Positions 36,994 through 47,858 are shown, numbered from the stretch's first letter. The stretch is 64,000 nucleotides of DNA from Blattabacterium clevelandi (GCF_003268615.1 NZ_CP029844.1:186001-250000), one strand, 5' to 3'. Notes: generated by a model from the letters alone, not told the origin. Numbers and translations: made by a program.

Positions 36994-38943
36994 ATGATAG
37001 ATAAAAAAGTGAAAAGAAAAAATAACTTTTTTTGGATATATGCAGTTATATTAATTATATTTCTGGGAATATTTTTTTTTAAATCTTCTTTTTCTAATCC
37101 TAAAAAAATAGATCAAGATACCTTTTTTGAAATTCTCATGAAGGGGGAAATACAAAAAATTATAATTAAACATAGAGAAATTGTACATGTTTATTTAAAG
37201 AAAAAGTATTTATCTTCTAATAATCATAATATCAATCAATATGATATAAAAAATCAAAATAATCAAAAATTTATTATACACCCTTTACAATATGAATTTG
37301 AAATAGGAGATTTACAATTTTTTCAAAAAAAATTTGAAGAATACAAAAATAAATATAATCTAGATACAATTATTGATTTTAAAAATCAACAGGAATATAC
37401 TATAACAAAATTTTTTTTTGATTATGGTATATTTCTGATATTGTTAATTATTTTTTGGATTTTTGTATTTAGAAAAATTGGTTCTTCTGGAGGTGGGCCA
37501 GGAAGTCAAATATTTAACATTGGAAAATCTAGAGCTAAATTGTTTGATGAAAATGATAATGTTAAAATAACATTTAAGGAAGTTGCTGGTTTAGAAGAAG
37601 CTAAGGAAGAAGTTCAAGAAATTGTAGAATTTTTAAAAAGTCCTCATAAATATACTAAACTAGGAGGAAAAATACCTAAAGGGGTACTATTAATAGGTCC
37701 ACCTGGTACTGGAAAAACTTTATTAGCAAAAGCTGTAGCTGGTGAAGCAAAAGTTCCTTTTTTTTCCATTTCTGGTTCTGATTTTGTAGAAATGTTTGTT
37801 GGTGTAGGAGCTTCTAGAGTAAGAGATTTATTTGAAAAAGCAAAAGAAAAATCTCCTTGTATAATATTTATTGATGAAATTGATGCTATAGGAAGAGCAA
37901 GAGGAAAAAGTAATATAGCTGGATCTAATGATGAAAGAGAAAATACATTAAATCAATTGCTTACAGAAATGGATGGATTTGGAACACATACAAATGTCAT
38001 TGTATTAGCTGCTACTAATAGATCTGATATTTTAGATAAAGCATTGCTTCGTCCTGGTCGTTTTGATAGAACTATATTAGTAGATCCTCCTGAATTAAAT
38101 GAAAGAAAAGAAATATTTCGTGTACATCTTCAAAAACTTATATTATCTGATAAAGTAGACATCAATTTTTTAGCTAGGCAAACTCCAGGTTTTAGTGGAG
38201 CTGATATAGCAAATATTTGTAATGAATCTGCACTTATTGCAGCAAGAAAAAATAGATCTAAAATAGAAAATCAAGATTTTTTAGATGCTATAGATCGTAT
38301 TATAGGTGGATTAGAAAAAAGAAATAAGATTATTAAACCTAATGAAAAAAAAAGAATTGCTTATCATGAAGCGGGCCATGCTGCAATAAGTTGGTTATTA
38401 GAACATGCTTCTCCATTAGTTAAAGTAACAATTGTTCCAAGAGGAAAATCTTTAGGATCTGCATGGTATCTTCCAGAGGAAAGACAATTAACAACTCCAG
38501 AACAAATGAAAGATGAAATATGTGCTTTACTTGCAGGTAGATCTGCAGAGGAAATTATTTTTAGTAATATTTCAACAGGTGCTTTAAATGATTTGGAAAA
38601 AGTCACTAAACAAGCTCAATCTATGGTAGCCATTTTTGGATTGAATGATAAAATTGGAAATATTTCTTATTATGATTCTACAGGACAAAATGAATTTTCT
38701 TTTTCTAAACCTTATAGTGAAAAAACTGCTCAAATTATAGATGAAGAAATATCAAAAATTATTACAGAACAATATAAAAGAGCAAAAAATATATTAAAAA
38801 ATAATGAAAAAAAATTATCTATCCTTGCTAATGAATTATTAGAAAAAGAAGTGATTTTTAGAGAAGATTTAAAAAAAATATTTGGAGAAAGACCTTTTTC
38901 TGATGATATCGGAGATATGTTAACTACGGTTAGTCATTTTTAA
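36994..38943 (+). CDS. ftsH: ATP-dependent zinc metalloprotease FtsH
   Basis: Membrane-anchored AAA+ protease that removes damaged membrane proteins. Two membrane helices (about residues 13-30 and 137-157) flank a periplasmic part; Walker A GPPGTGKT begins at residue 235, Walker B FIDEID, the SRH region follows, and the zinc site HEAGH starts at residue 458. 649 aa, normal. The stop overlaps the cdsA start (TAATG). Confidence 0.98.
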   Translation: MIDKKVKRKNNFFWIYAVILIIFLGIFFFKSSFSNPKKIDQDTFFEILMKGEIQKIIIKHREIVHVYLKKKYLSSNNHNINQYDIKNQNNQKFIIHPLQYEFEIGDLQFFQKKFEEYKNKYNLDTIIDFKNQQEYTITKFFFDYGIFLILLIIFWIFVFRKIGSSGGGPGSQIFNIGKSRAKLFDENDNVKITFKEVAGLEEAKEEVQEIVEFLKSPHKYTKLGGKIPKGVLLIGPPGTGKTLLAKAVAGEAKVPFFSISGSDFVEMFVGVGASRVRDLFEKAKEKSPCIIFIDEIDAIGRARGKSNIAGSNDERENTLNQLLTEMDGFGTHTNVIVLAATNRSDILDKALLRPGRFDRTILVDPPELNERKEIFRVHLQKLILSDKVDINFLARQTPGFSGADIANICNESALIAARKNRSKIENQDFLDAIDRIIGGLEKRNKIIKPNEKKRIAYHEAGHAAISWLLEHASPLVKVTIVPRGKSLGSAWYLPEERQLTTPEQMKDEICALLAGRSAEEIIFSNISTGALNDLEKVTKQAQSMVAIFGLNDKIGNISYYDSTGQNEFSFSKPYSEKTAQIIDEEISKIITEQYKRAKNILKNNEKKLSILANELLEKEVIFREDLKKIFGERPFSDDIGDMLTTVSHF

Positions 38944-39764
38944 TGAAAATGAAACTAATGAAAAAAAAAAATGATTTTTTGATAAGATTTTTTACTGGAT
39001 TTATTTATGTTTTTATGATTATTTTTTCAATTGAAAAAGGAGAAAAAATTTTTAGAATGGTAATGATGATATTATCTTTTTTTTGTTTATTTGAATTTTT
39101 AGTTATTTTAAAAACAAATACAACTTTAATAAAAATAAATTCATTCTTTTTTTTATTTTCAATATTTTTAGATTTTATTGTAGAAAAGGATATATTTTTA
39201 TATATTATATGTTTTATTCCATATTCTATAATATTTTTTATTATTCAATTATTTTCTAAAGGGGATTCTCATAAAGAAAAAATAAAACAAATAAGTCATT
39301 TAACTTTTGGATTAGTATATGTTTTAATTCCATTTTTTTTAGCATCTTATATATATTCTAAATATGGAAAAGAATTGATTTTAGGTACATTTTTTCTTAT
39401 ATGGACAAATGATACTTTATCCTATTTGATAGGAATAAAATGGGGAAAAAGAAAAATAAATATATCTATATCTCCTAAAAAATCTATAGAAGGATTTATT
39501 GGAGGTTTATTTTTTTGTTTAATATTGGGAATATTATTATACAATATTTGGGAAAAAAAATATTGGTTTATTCTTTCTTTTATCATTCCTATTTTTTCTA
39601 CTATTGGAGATCTTGTAGAATCTACTATTAAAAGATCTTACAATGTAAAAAATTCAGGTGTATATTTCCCTGGACATGGTGGTTTTTTAGATAGATTAGA
39701 TAGTTTTATATTTGTCATACCAATTATAGCTACTATTGTTACTGGAATAGTATATTTTTTTTAA
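38943..39764 (+). CDS. cdsA: Phosphatidate cytidylyltransferase
   Basis: Makes CDP-diacylglycerol from phosphatidate and CTP (PyrG product). Several hydrophobic helices and the C-terminal family signature S-T-I-K-R-x4-K-N-S-G, then PGHGG-x2-DRLD. The usual Asp after the second Lys is Asn here (KNSG instead of KDSG). 273 aa. It is co-directional with psd, giving two phospholipid steps in one operon. Confidence 0.92.
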   Translation: MKMKLMKKKNDFLIRFFTGFIYVFMIIFSIEKGEKIFRMVMMILSFFCLFEFLVILKTNTTLIKINSFFFLFSIFLDFIVEKDIFLYIICFIPYSIIFFIIQLFSKGDSHKEKIKQISHLTFGLVYVLIPFFLASYIYSKYGKELILGTFFLIWTNDTLSYLIGIKWGKRKINISISPKKSIEGFIGGLFFCLILGILLYNIWEKKYWFILSFIIPIFSTIGDLVESTIKRSYNVKNSGVYFPGHGGFLDRLDSFIFVIPIIATIVTGIVYFF

Positions 39765-39773
39765 ATAAAATAG

Positions 39774-40439
39774 ATGATCCATAAAGAAGGATTTCCATTT
39801 TTAATATATTTATTAATATTAATATTGATAGGGTTTTTTATTTCTATTTTTATATTTTCTAGAGTTTTTAACTTATTTTTAATATTTTTTTTAATTATAT
39901 TTTATACATTTTTCCTTTTCTTTTTCAGAAATCCAAAAAAAAAATTATCTAAAAAAAATTCTAAAAATGACAAAGAAGTCGTTTCTCCTTCTGATGGAAA
40001 AATATTAGAAATAAAAAAAATTTTTGAAAGTGAATTTTTACAAAAAAATTGTATATGTATATCTATATTTATGTCTCCATTTGATGTACATGTTAATAGA
40101 TTTCCAGTATCTGGAAAAATAATCTATGTTAGATATCATCCAGGTAAATATTTTTTAGCATGGAATAAAAAATCATCGTTAAATAACGAACGAACAACTA
40201 CGGTTATAGAAACGATCAATAAAAAACAAAAAATACTATTTAGACAAATAGCTGGATTTTTAGCTCGCCGTATTATTCTTTATGCTAAAGAAAATTCTTT
40301 AGCTAAAAAAGGAGAAGAATTTGGATTTATTAAATTTGGATCTAGAATAGATATTTATTTACCATTAGATTCTATTATTGTTATAAAAAAGGGGGAAAAA
40401 GTTATTGGTGGAGAAACTATAATTTCTATGATTCAATAA
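39774..40439 (+). CDS. psd: Phosphatidylserine decarboxylase (short form)
   Basis: Converts phosphatidylserine to phosphatidylethanolamine with a pyruvoyl cofactor. Two N-terminal hydrophobic helices are followed by SPSDGKI, SPFDVHVNRFPVSG, and the self-cleavage Gly-Ser in KFGSRIDIYLP. 221 aa, the short Bacteroidota/archaeal type. A hairpin terminator follows. Confidence 0.93.
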   Translation: MIHKEGFPFLIYLLILILIGFFISIFIFSRVFNLFLIFFLIIFYTFFLFFFRNPKKKLSKKNSKNDKEVVSPSDGKILEIKKIFESEFLQKNCICISIFMSPFDVHVNRFPVSGKIIYVRYHPGKYFLAWNKKSSLNNERTTTVIETINKKQKILFRQIAGFLARRIILYAKENSLAKKGEEFGFIKFGSRIDIYLPLDSIIVIKKGEKVIGGETIISMIQ

Positions 40440-40454
40440 AAAAAAACAATAAGT

Positions 40455-40485
40455 AACTAATCCCACTAAGGGGATTAGTTTTTTT
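40455..40485. terminator. Bidirectional intrinsic terminator between psd and dnaK
   Basis: Inverted repeat AACTAATCCC / GGGGATTAGTT with loop ACTAA, then T7 on the + strand and A-rich DNA on the other side. It serves psd and convergent dnaK; the dnaK stop is at its edge. Confidence 0.9.
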
Positions 40486-42391
40486 ATTTGACTTCTTCAT
40501 AATCTACATCTTGGACATTTTCATTTCCTTTATTATTATTTTTTTCTTCATTATTTTTTTTATTAGAATCATTTGAATGATTATTTTTTTTATTAGAAGA
40601 ATAAAGTTCTTGTGAAGCATTAGTCCAAACTTCGTTTAATTTTTTCATACAAATATCAATAGATGAAAAATCTTTTTTACTGTGAGCCTGTCTTAATTTT
40701 TCTAAATAATTTTCTATATTTTTTTTATTATTTTCAGATAATTTATCTCCATAATCTTTTAACTGTTTTTCAGATTGAAAAATCTGATTATCTGCGGCAT
40801 TTAATTTATCTATTTCTCCTTTTATTTTTTCGTCTTTTTTTGCATTTTCTTCCGCTTCTCTTTTCATTTTTTCAATTTCCTCTTGATTTAATCCTGAAGA
40901 AGTTTCAATTCGTATAGATTGTTCTTTTCCAGTCCCTTTATCTTTTGCAGAAACATTAAGTATTCCATTAGCATCAATATCAAAACTAACCTCAATTTGA
41001 GGAATTCCTCTAGGTGAAGGTGGAATATCAATGAGATCAAATCTTCCTATTTCTTTATTATCATTGAACATTGGTCTTTCTCCTTGTCCTACTCTTATAG
41101 TTACTGCAGATTGATTATCTGATGCTGTAGAAAAAATTTCTGATTTTTTAGTAGGAATAGTAGTATTAGATTCTATAAGTTTTGTAAAAACACCCCCCAA
41201 AGTTTCTATTCCTAAAGATAAAGGAGTTACATCAAGTAATAAAACATCTTGTACATCTCCTGTTAAAACTCCTCCTTGTATAGCAGCACCAATAGCTACA
41301 ACTTCATCTGGATTTACTCCTTTAGATGGTGTTTTTTTAAAAAAATCTTCAACTTTTTCTTGTACTTTTGGAATTCGCGTAGAACCTCCTACTAAAATAA
41401 CTTCGTCAATATCTTTAGTAGATAATCCTGCGGATTCTAATGCTTTGGAACATGGATTAATAGATCTAAATATTAAATTTTCACATAATTGTTCAAATTT
41501 AGATCGAGTTAATGTAAGAACCATATGTTTTGGACCTGATTCTGTAGCAGTTATATATGGTAAATTAATTTCCGTTTTAGTAGAAGAAGATAATTCTATT
41601 TTAGCTTTTTCAGAAGCTTCTTTTAAACGTTGTAAAGCCATAGGATCTTTTCTAAGATCTATTCCTTCTTTATATTTAAATTCATTGGATAAATAATCAA
41701 TTAGAACTTGATCAAAATTATCTCCTCCTAAATGTGTATCTCCATTAGTAGAAAGAACTTCGAAAACTCCATCTCCTAATTCCAAAATGGAAACATCGAA
41801 TGTTCCTCCACCTAAATCATATACTACTATTTTTTTATTTTGATTTTTTTTATCTAAACCATAAGCTAATGCTGCAGCTGTAGGCTCATTAATGATTCTT
41901 TCTACTTTCAATCCGGCTATTTCTCCTGCTTCTTTAGTAGCTTGTCTTTGTGCATCATTAAAATATGCTGGGACAGTAATAACTGCTCTATTTACTTTTT
42001 TTCCTAAATAATCTTCAGCAGTTTTTTTCATTTTTTGAAGAATCATAGCAGATATTTCTTGAGGTGCATATAGTCTATTTTCTATATCAACACGTGGTGT
42101 ATTATTTCCACCTTTGACAATTTTATAAGGAATATGTTTTGATTCTTCTGTTACTTCAGAAAACATTCTACCCATAAAACGTTTAATTGAAAAAATAGTT
42201 TTTTGTGGATTTGTAACTGCTTGTCTTTTTGCAGGATCCCCAATTTTTCTTTCTCCATCTTCTATAAAAGCTACTATAGATGGAGTAGTTCTTTTACCTT
42301 CTGAATTAGGTATGACAACAGGATCATTTATTTCCATTACTGCAACACAAGAATTTGTTGTCCCTAAATCTATTCCTATAATTTTACTCAT
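40484..42391 (-). CDS. dnaK: Chaperone protein DnaK (Hsp70)
   Basis: The ATPase domain starts [16 protein letters not shown] and includes [13 protein letters not shown] and [10 protein letters not shown]; the substrate domain ([16 protein letters not shown] onward) and the Asn/Lys-rich C-terminal lid ending VDYEEVK are complete. 635 aa. No dnaJ or grpE is adjacent. A sigma54-like promoter is 39-57 nt upstream. Confidence 0.99.
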   Translation of the reverse strand: MSKIIGIDLGTTNSCVAVMEINDPVVIPNSEGKRTTPSIVAFIEDGERKIGDPAKRQAVTNPQKTIFSIKRFMGRMFSEVTEESKHIPYKIVKGGNNTPRVDIENRLYAPQEISAMILQKMKKTAEDYLGKKVNRAVITVPAYFNDAQRQATKEAGEIAGLKVERIINEPTAAALAYGLDKKNQNKKIVVYDLGGGTFDVSILELGDGVFEVLSTNGDTHLGGDNFDQVLIDYLSNEFKYKEGIDLRKDPMALQRLKEASEKAKIELSSSTKTEINLPYITATESGPKHMVLTLTRSKFEQLCENLIFRSINPCSKALESAGLSTKDIDEVILVGGSTRIPKVQEKVEDFFKKTPSKGVNPDEVVAIGAAIQGGVLTGDVQDVLLLDVTPLSLGIETLGGVFTKLIESNTTIPTKKSEIFSTASDNQSAVTIRVGQGERPMFNDNKEIGRFDLIDIPPSPRGIPQIEVSFDIDANGILNVSAKDKGTGKEQSIRIETSSGLNQEEIEKMKREAEENAKKDEKIKGEIDKLNAADNQIFQSEKQLKDYGDKLSENNKKNIENYLEKLRQAHSKKDFSSIDICMKKLNEVWTNASQELYSSNKKNNHSNDSNKKNNEEKNNNKGNENVQDVDYEEVK

Positions 42392-42429
42392 TTTTATTAC
42401 TTTTTTTCATCCAGTCATTCAATAAACAG

Positions 42430-42448
42430 TTCAATCATTATGCCATAA
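42430..42448 (-). promoter_or_regulatory. Putative sigma54 (-24/-12) promoter of dnaK
   Basis: Minus-strand TTATGGCATAATGATTGAA has the sigma54 layout TGGCA(T)-A-N4-TTG(A): GG-N10-GA where the invariant is GG-N10-GC. Spacing matches that at groS. It is flanked by GTCATTC (42414-42420) and GAATGAC (42464-42470), an inverted pair 43 nt apart, and by the TGACAAAAAGTCA palindrome (42513-42525) about 65 nt upstream. Confidence 0.55.
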
Positions 42449-42512
42449 TAAAGTTCATAGAATGAATGACCATAATATCCTTTCAATATAAAAAAAAATA
42501 GAAATATTAGAA

Positions 42513-42525
42513 TGACAAAAAGTCA
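42513..42525. promoter_or_regulatory. TGACAAAAAGTCA palindrome upstream of dnaK
   Basis: A palindrome of TGAC/GTCA half-sites with 5-nt spacer, about 65-80 nt upstream of the dnaK -24/-12 element, where enhancer sites often lie. It could also serve rplM, which diverges here. Confidence 0.4.
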
Positions 42526-42588
42526 TTTATATTCAAATTTTATTTTAAAATATCTTATATTTCTTAATTAATTTAATTTTACTTAATT

Positions 42589-43023
42589 ATGGATTTTTTA
42601 AGTTTTAAAACTATTAATAAAAATGATTCAAAAAATTGGATTATCATGGATGCAAAAGATCAATATTTAGGTAGATTTTCTACTCAGGTTGCTTTAAAAA
42701 TAAGAGGGAAACATAAAACTAATTTTTCTCCAAATTTAGATTGTGGAGATTATGTGATTGTGATAAATTCTAAAAAAATTAAACTTACAGGAAAAAAATG
42801 GATTAATAAAAAATATATTCGTTATACTGGATATCCAGGAGGAAAAAAAATAATCATTGCTAAAGATCTTTTTATTAAAGATTCAAAAAAAATAATATAT
42901 AAAGCTGTTAAAGGAATGCTTCCTAAAAATCGTTTAGGGAATAAAATTATCAAAAATCTTCATATTTATCCAGGTTCTGAACATAAACATCAAGCACAAA
43001 AACCAATTCAATTAAAAAATTAA
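42589..43023 (+). CDS. rplM: 50S ribosomal protein L13
   Basis: 144 aa; WIIMDAKDQYLGRFSTQVA at the start, LDCGDYVIVINSKKIKLTGKKW and AVKGMLPKNRLG later. First gene of the rightward translation cluster and 6 nt before rpsI, the usual pair. The promoter must lie in the 197-nt gap shared with dnaK. Confidence 0.97.
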   Translation: MDFLSFKTINKNDSKNWIIMDAKDQYLGRFSTQVALKIRGKHKTNFSPNLDCGDYVIVINSKKIKLTGKKWINKKYIRYTGYPGGKKIIIAKDLFIKDSKKIIYKAVKGMLPKNRLGNKIIKNLHIYPGSEHKHQAQKPIQLKN

Positions 43024-43029
43024 CAAAAA

Positions 43030-43404
43030 ATGATCCATTCTATAGGAAGAAGAAAATGTTCTCTTGCACGTATTTATTTAAAACCTGGAAATAAAATTAT
43101 TACGATTAATTCTAAAAAATTAGAAAAATATTTTCCAAAGAATATCCATGGAAAAATTTTATATCCTTTTCAGTTAATCAATAATAATAAATTTGATATA
43201 CAAATAAAAGTTTGTGGAGGAGGATTTAATGGTCAAGCAGAAGCTATTTGTTTAGCTATATCTAGAGCTCTTTGTAAATTGGACCAAAAAAATAGAAAAA
43301 TATTGAAATTTAATGGATTGTTAACTAGGGATTCTAGAAAAGTAGAAAGAAAAAAATTTGGTCAAAAAAAAGCAAGAAAGAAGTTTCAATTTTCAAAACG
43401 TTAG
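43030..43404 (+). CDS. rpsI: 30S ribosomal protein S9
   Basis: 124 aa. IGRRKCSLARIYLKPG at the start, GGGFNGQAEAICLAISRAL mid, and the basic tail DSRKVERKKFGQKKARKKFQFSKR with the family C-terminal KR that reaches the P site. Linked to rplM. Confidence 0.97.
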   Translation: MIHSIGRRKCSLARIYLKPGNKIITINSKKLEKYFPKNIHGKILYPFQLINNNKFDIQIKVCGGGFNGQAEAICLAISRALCKLDQKNRKILKFNGLLTRDSRKVERKKFGQKKARKKFQFSKR

Positions 43405-43432
43405 ATAATTGATTCAAAATAAAATACAAAAA

Positions 43433-44161
43433 ATGAAAGCTAATACTCAAGATTTATTAAAAGCAGGTGTACATTTTGGGCATATTTCTCGTAAATGGAA
43501 TCCAAAAATGCGTCCTTATATTTTCATGAAAAAAGGAGGATTTCATATTATAGATTTATCAAAAACGGTAATTAAACTAGATCAAGCCTGTCAAGAATTA
43601 AAAAAAATTGTAACCTTGGGTAAAAAAATTTTATTAGTAGGAACAAAAGCTCAGGCTAAAGAAAAGGTTTTTTTTTATGCAAAAAGTGTAAATATGCCTT
43701 GTGTAACGGAAAGATGGTTAGGTGGATTTTTAACAAATTTTACTACTATTCGAAAATCAGTAAAAAAAATGAATAGTATAGAAAAAATGAAAAAAAATGG
43801 AACTTTCGATACTTTATCTAAAAAAGAACGATTATTAATAAATAGATTATATGCAAAATTATACAGAAATTTAGGAAGTATTTCTTTTATGAATCATCTT
43901 CCAGGTGGTATTTTTTTAATAGATCCATTGAAAGAAAAAATAGCTTTATCAGAATCTATAAAATTAAATATTCCTATTTTTGCTATGGTAGATACAAATA
44001 CAGATCCAAATGGGATAGATTATCCTATACCATCCAATGATGATTCTTCTAAATCTATTGATATGATTTTACAATTTATTACAAAATCAATTCAACAAGG
44101 TCTTTTATTATTAAAAAACAATGAACGTGAAGAAAAAGAATTTATAAACGAAAAATTATGA
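43433..44161 (+). CDS. rpsB: 30S ribosomal protein S2
   Basis: The ATG at 43433 (MKANTQDLLKAGVHFGH) is preferred to TTG at 43409, which would add eight non-conserved residues. KWNPKMRPYIF, GTKAQAKE, RWLGGFLTNF and AMVDTNTDPNGIDYPIPSNDD are typical. 242 aa. Stop overlaps tsf as ATGA. Confidence 0.96.
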   Translation: MKANTQDLLKAGVHFGHISRKWNPKMRPYIFMKKGGFHIIDLSKTVIKLDQACQELKKIVTLGKKILLVGTKAQAKEKVFFYAKSVNMPCVTERWLGGFLTNFTTIRKSVKKMNSIEKMKKNGTFDTLSKKERLLINRLYAKLYRNLGSISFMNHLPGGIFLIDPLKEKIALSESIKLNIPIFAMVDTNTDPNGIDYPIPSNDDSSKSIDMILQFITKSIQQGLLLLKNNEREEKEFINEKL

Positions 44162-44973
44162 AAATTTCAATTTTTCAAATTTATAAATTAAGAAAAATTA
44201 CTGGTATTGGAATAATGGATTGCAAGATTGCTTTAACCAAAACAAATGGAAATTTTGAAAAAGCTATCGATTTTTTAAGAAAAAAAGGAGAAAAAATAGC
44301 TATAAATCGTTCTTCTTTGAAAGTTAAAGAAGGTGCAGTTATATCTTTTATAAATGTAGATCAAACATCTGGTACTATTATTGGTTTAAGTTGTGAAACC
44401 GATTTTCTTTCCAGAAGTTCGGATTTTTTAAATTTTTTATCCAAATTATCTGAAAAATCATTTTTATACAATACAAAAGAAGATTTTTTATCTAGTTTAG
44501 ATCATGGACAAAGTATTCGAGAAATGATTTTTGAAAAAATCAGTGTTTTTAATGAAAAATTAGAATTAAAGATATTTGAAAAAATAAATTCCCCATTTGT
44601 GATAAATTATACGCATAATAATAAAATAGCGTCTTTAGTTGGATTTTCTTCTGAAATTCAAAAATCAATTGCAAAAAATATTGCTATGCATATTACAGCT
44701 ATGAATCCAATAGCTATAGATAAAAAAGAAATCCCAGAAAATTTAATGCAAAAAGAATTAGAAATTATTCGATTTCAGATAGAAAAAGAAAAACAACCAG
44801 ATCAAATAAAGAAAAAAATAATTTTGGGAAAAATAAAAAAATTTATAATGGATAATACTTTATTGAATCAAAGATATATAAAAGATAACAAGATAACTAT
44901 TCAAGAATATATGAATAGATCATTTTCGAAAAATATAAAAATAAATTCTTATAAAAGAATAAGTATTTCCTAA
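44158..44973 (+). CDS. tsf: Elongation factor Ts
   Basis: Nucleotide exchange factor of EF-Tu. N-terminal UBA-like domain (LRKITGIGIMDCKIALTKTNG and DFLRKKGEK) and the core with SCETDFLSRS, then the Ile/Lys-rich dimer part. 271 aa. gpmI starts directly after its stop (TAAATG). Confidence 0.96.
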   Translation: MKISIFQIYKLRKITGIGIMDCKIALTKTNGNFEKAIDFLRKKGEKIAINRSSLKVKEGAVISFINVDQTSGTIIGLSCETDFLSRSSDFLNFLSKLSEKSFLYNTKEDFLSSLDHGQSIREMIFEKISVFNEKLELKIFEKINSPFVINYTHNNKIASLVGFSSEIQKSIAKNIAMHITAMNPIAIDKKEIPENLMQKELEIIRFQIEKEKQPDQIKKKIILGKIKKFIMDNTLLNQRYIKDNKITIQEYMNRSFSKNIKINSYKRISIS

Positions 44974-46545
44974 ATGAAAAAATTGATATTGATAATTTTA
45001 GATGGATGGGGGTTAGCTTCTTCTGAAAAATATTATCGATCTGCTATTCATATGGCTAAAACCCCATTTATAGATTATTGTTATAAACATTATCCATTTA
45101 GTCAATTACAAGCATCTGGTTTATCTGTAGGATTACCAGAAGGACAAATGGGAAATTCAGAAGTAGGTCATATAAATTTAGGATCTGGTAGAAAAGTAAT
45201 TCAAAGTTTAGAAGAAATAAATAATTCTATTCAAAATAAACTTTTTCAAAAAAAAGTAAATTCTATTTTTGATTATGTTTTGGATACTAAAAAAAGAATT
45301 CATTTTATTGGTTTATTATCAGATGGAGGAGTACATTCGCATATAAATCATCTTTTTTATTTGCTTAAAATAGTTCATCAAAAAAGGATCAAGAATGTTT
45401 TTGTACATGCATTTACAGATGGACGTGATACTTCTCCTAAAAAAGGAATTTTTTATTTAAAAAATCTTTTATCTTTTATGAAAAAAAATATTGGAAAATT
45501 ATCTTCTGTTATTGGAAGATATTATTCAATGGATCGAGATAAAAGATGGGAAAGGACTAAAATAGCATATGATGCTATCGTTCATTCAAAAGGATATTAT
45601 TGTAAATACGATAATATATTGAGATATATAGAAGATTCTTATAATAAAGGAATTACTGATGAATTTTTAAAACCTATAATAAGTATTGATAATTTTGGAA
45701 ATCCTATTTCTAAAATAAAAAAAGAAGATGTAGTTTTTTGTTTTAATTTCCGTTCAGATCGATCAAGGCAATTAACAGAATTTTTAACAAATAATCTTGA
45801 AAAAAATTCGAAGAGTAATTCTCTATTTAAAATAGATGAATTAAATTTATATTATATAACTATGACTTGTTATAATCCTGAATATAAAAATGTTTATGTT
45901 CTTTTCAAGAAAAAAAATTTATCAAATACTTTAGGAGAAATATTAGAAAAAGAAGGGAAGAAACAAATTCGTATATCTGAAACCGAAAAATATCCACATG
46001 TTACTTTTTTTTTCTCAGGAGGACGTGAAATTCCATTTTTTGGAGAAACTCGTATTTTATGTAAATCTCCTAAAGTTAGTACTTATGACTTAAAACCTGA
46101 AATGAATGCAAAACAAATTGTAAATAAAATTATTCCTGAATTAAAAAGAAAAGAGGTTGATTTTATTTGTTTAAACTTTGCAAATCCAGATATGGTAGGT
46201 CATACTGGAAAAATGAAAGAAACAATAAAAGCATGTGAATTTGTTGATTATTGTACAAAAATTTGTTCCGAAGAAGCTATCAAAAATTCATATACAGTTA
46301 TTATAGTTGGAGATCATGGAAATGCAGATTATATGATTAATTCTGATGGAAGTCCAAATACTTCTCATTCTAATTCTTTTGTTCCTTTTATTCTTTTAGA
46401 TCAAATGTTTAAAAATAATAAAAATATTCTTTTAAAAAAAATTGCATCTTTATCAGATGTTACTCCTACTATTCTTCAATTAATGAATTTACCGAAACCT
46501 AATATGATGAACGGAATATCTATAATAAAAAAGATAATTAAATAG
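44974..46545 (+). CDS. gpmI: 2,3-bisphosphoglycerate-independent phosphoglycerate mutase
   Basis: Mn-dependent glycolytic mutase of the alkaline-phosphatase fold. ILDGWG, the catalytic Ser in GNSEVGH, HAFTDGRDTSP, and late metal ligands in NFANPDMVGHTG and GDHGNADYM. 523 aa. Being squeezed between tsf and map inside the translation cluster, it is likely co-transcribed with them. Confidence 0.97.
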   Translation: MKKLILIILDGWGLASSEKYYRSAIHMAKTPFIDYCYKHYPFSQLQASGLSVGLPEGQMGNSEVGHINLGSGRKVIQSLEEINNSIQNKLFQKKVNSIFDYVLDTKKRIHFIGLLSDGGVHSHINHLFYLLKIVHQKRIKNVFVHAFTDGRDTSPKKGIFYLKNLLSFMKKNIGKLSSVIGRYYSMDRDKRWERTKIAYDAIVHSKGYYCKYDNILRYIEDSYNKGITDEFLKPIISIDNFGNPISKIKKEDVVFCFNFRSDRSRQLTEFLTNNLEKNSKSNSLFKIDELNLYYITMTCYNPEYKNVYVLFKKKNLSNTLGEILEKEGKKQIRISETEKYPHVTFFFSGGREIPFFGETRILCKSPKVSTYDLKPEMNAKQIVNKIIPELKRKEVDFICLNFANPDMVGHTGKMKETIKACEFVDYCTKICSEEAIKNSYTVIIVGDHGNADYMINSDGSPNTSHSNSFVPFILLDQMFKNNKNILLKKIASLSDVTPTILQLMNLPKPNMMNGISIIKKIIK

Positions 46546-46557
46546 ATAGATATATAT

Positions 46558-47379
46558 ATGGTTAAAACAATTGAAGAAATCATTCTTATAAAGAAAAGTG
46601 CTTTTTTAGCATCAAAAACATTAGGAATGTTGACAAAAAAAGTAAAACCAGGTATAAATACTCTTTATTTAGATAAACTTGCTGAAACTTTTATTCGTGA
46701 TCATGGAGGGACTCCTGCTTTTTTAGGATTATATGATTTTCCAAATACTTTATGTGTTTCTCCAAATTACCAAGTTGTACATGGAGTTCCTAATCAAAAT
46801 CCTTTATATGAAGGAGACATTTTATCTATAGATTGTGGTGTATATATGAATGGATTTTATGGCGAACATGCTTATACTTTTGAAGTTGGAAATGTTTCAA
46901 ATAATATAAAAAAATTTCTTAATTGTTCCAAAAAATCTCTTTATATTGGATTATCTAAATGTAAAAAAGGGAATTATGTTGGAGATATAGGATATTCTAT
47001 ACAATCTTGTATTGAAAATGATGGATATAGTGTAGTAAAAAATCTTGTAGGTCATGGATTAGGAAAAAAAATGCATGAAAATCCTCAAATACCTAATTTT
47101 GGAAAAAAAGGGAAAGGTTTAAAATTAAAGGAAGGTTTTGTTCTTTCTATAGAACCAATGGTTAATAAAGGAAATCCTGAAATTATTTTTCATAAAGATG
47201 GTTGGACTATTACAACTTTAGATAGAGATCTTTCTGCTCATTTTGAACATAATGTAGCTATTGTTGATGGACTGCCTTGTTTACTTTCTACTTACCGTTA
47301 TATTTATAATGAACTTAATATTCATTCTTTAGAAGAAGTACCCTTTCAAAATGAAAAAATTTATATTGATAATTTTTAA
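46558..47379 (+). CDS. map: Methionine aminopeptidase, type I
   Basis: Removes initiator Met. Metal ligands are visible in SIDCGVYMNGFYGEHAYTF (Asp, Asp), GHGLGKKMHE (His), SIEPM (Glu) and HFEHNVAI (Glu). 273 aa with a short C-terminal extension. Followed by an 86-nt gap before rpsL. Confidence 0.96.
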   Translation: MVKTIEEIILIKKSAFLASKTLGMLTKKVKPGINTLYLDKLAETFIRDHGGTPAFLGLYDFPNTLCVSPNYQVVHGVPNQNPLYEGDILSIDCGVYMNGFYGEHAYTFEVGNVSNNIKKFLNCSKKSLYIGLSKCKKGNYVGDIGYSIQSCIENDGYSVVKNLVGHGLGKKMHENPQIPNFGKKGKGLKLKEGFVLSIEPMVNKGNPEIIFHKDGWTITTLDRDLSAHFEHNVAIVDGLPCLLSTYRYIYNELNIHSLEEVPFQNEKIYIDNF

Positions 47380-47465
47380 TTAAATTTTTGAATTTTAATT
47401 GTAATTTGTTATTAATTAATATAATTTGTTTCCTTTGTATATTCTCAAAAAAATTGAAATAAAAC

Positions 47466-47846
47466 ATGCCTACTATACAACAATTAATTAGAAAGGGAAG
47501 ATCATCTATTTTAAAAAAAAGAAAATCTGTTGCATTAGGATTTTGTCCTCAAAAAAGAGGTGTTTGTACACGTGTTTATACAACTACTCCAAAAAAACCT
47601 AATTCTGCTATGCGAAAAGTTGCTCGTGTTCGTTTTACAAATGGTAAAGAAGTTATTTGTTACATAACTGGAGAAGGTCATAATCTTCAAGAACATTCTA
47701 TAGTATTAGTCAAAGGAGGTAGAGTAAAGGATTTACCAGGAGTAAAATATAAAATAGTCCGAGGAGCTCGTGATACAGCTGGTGTAAATGGAAGAAAAAA
47801 GAGCAGAAGTAAGTATGGAGCTAAAATTTCTAAAAAAGAAAAATAA
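47466..47846 (+). CDS. rpsL: 30S ribosomal protein S12
   Basis: 126 aa, begins [35 protein letters not shown] and the decoding-site loop [19 protein letters not shown] are intact, with Lys at the usual streptomycin-sensitive position (TPKKPNS). Heads the str operon rpsL-rpsG-fusA. Confidence 0.98.
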   Translation: MPTIQQLIRKGRSSILKKRKSVALGFCPQKRGVCTRVYTTTPKKPNSAMRKVARVRFTNGKEVICYITGEGHNLQEHSIVLVKGGRVKDLPGVKYKIVRGARDTAGVNGRKKSRSKYGAKISKKEK

Positions 47847-47858
47847 TTTCTATCTAAA

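Noticed and set aside
47380-47465. rpsL promoter TATAATTTG near 47421
   Set aside because: It has one base too many between TA and TTTG to fit the consensus, and the surrounding DNA is too AT-rich to judge.
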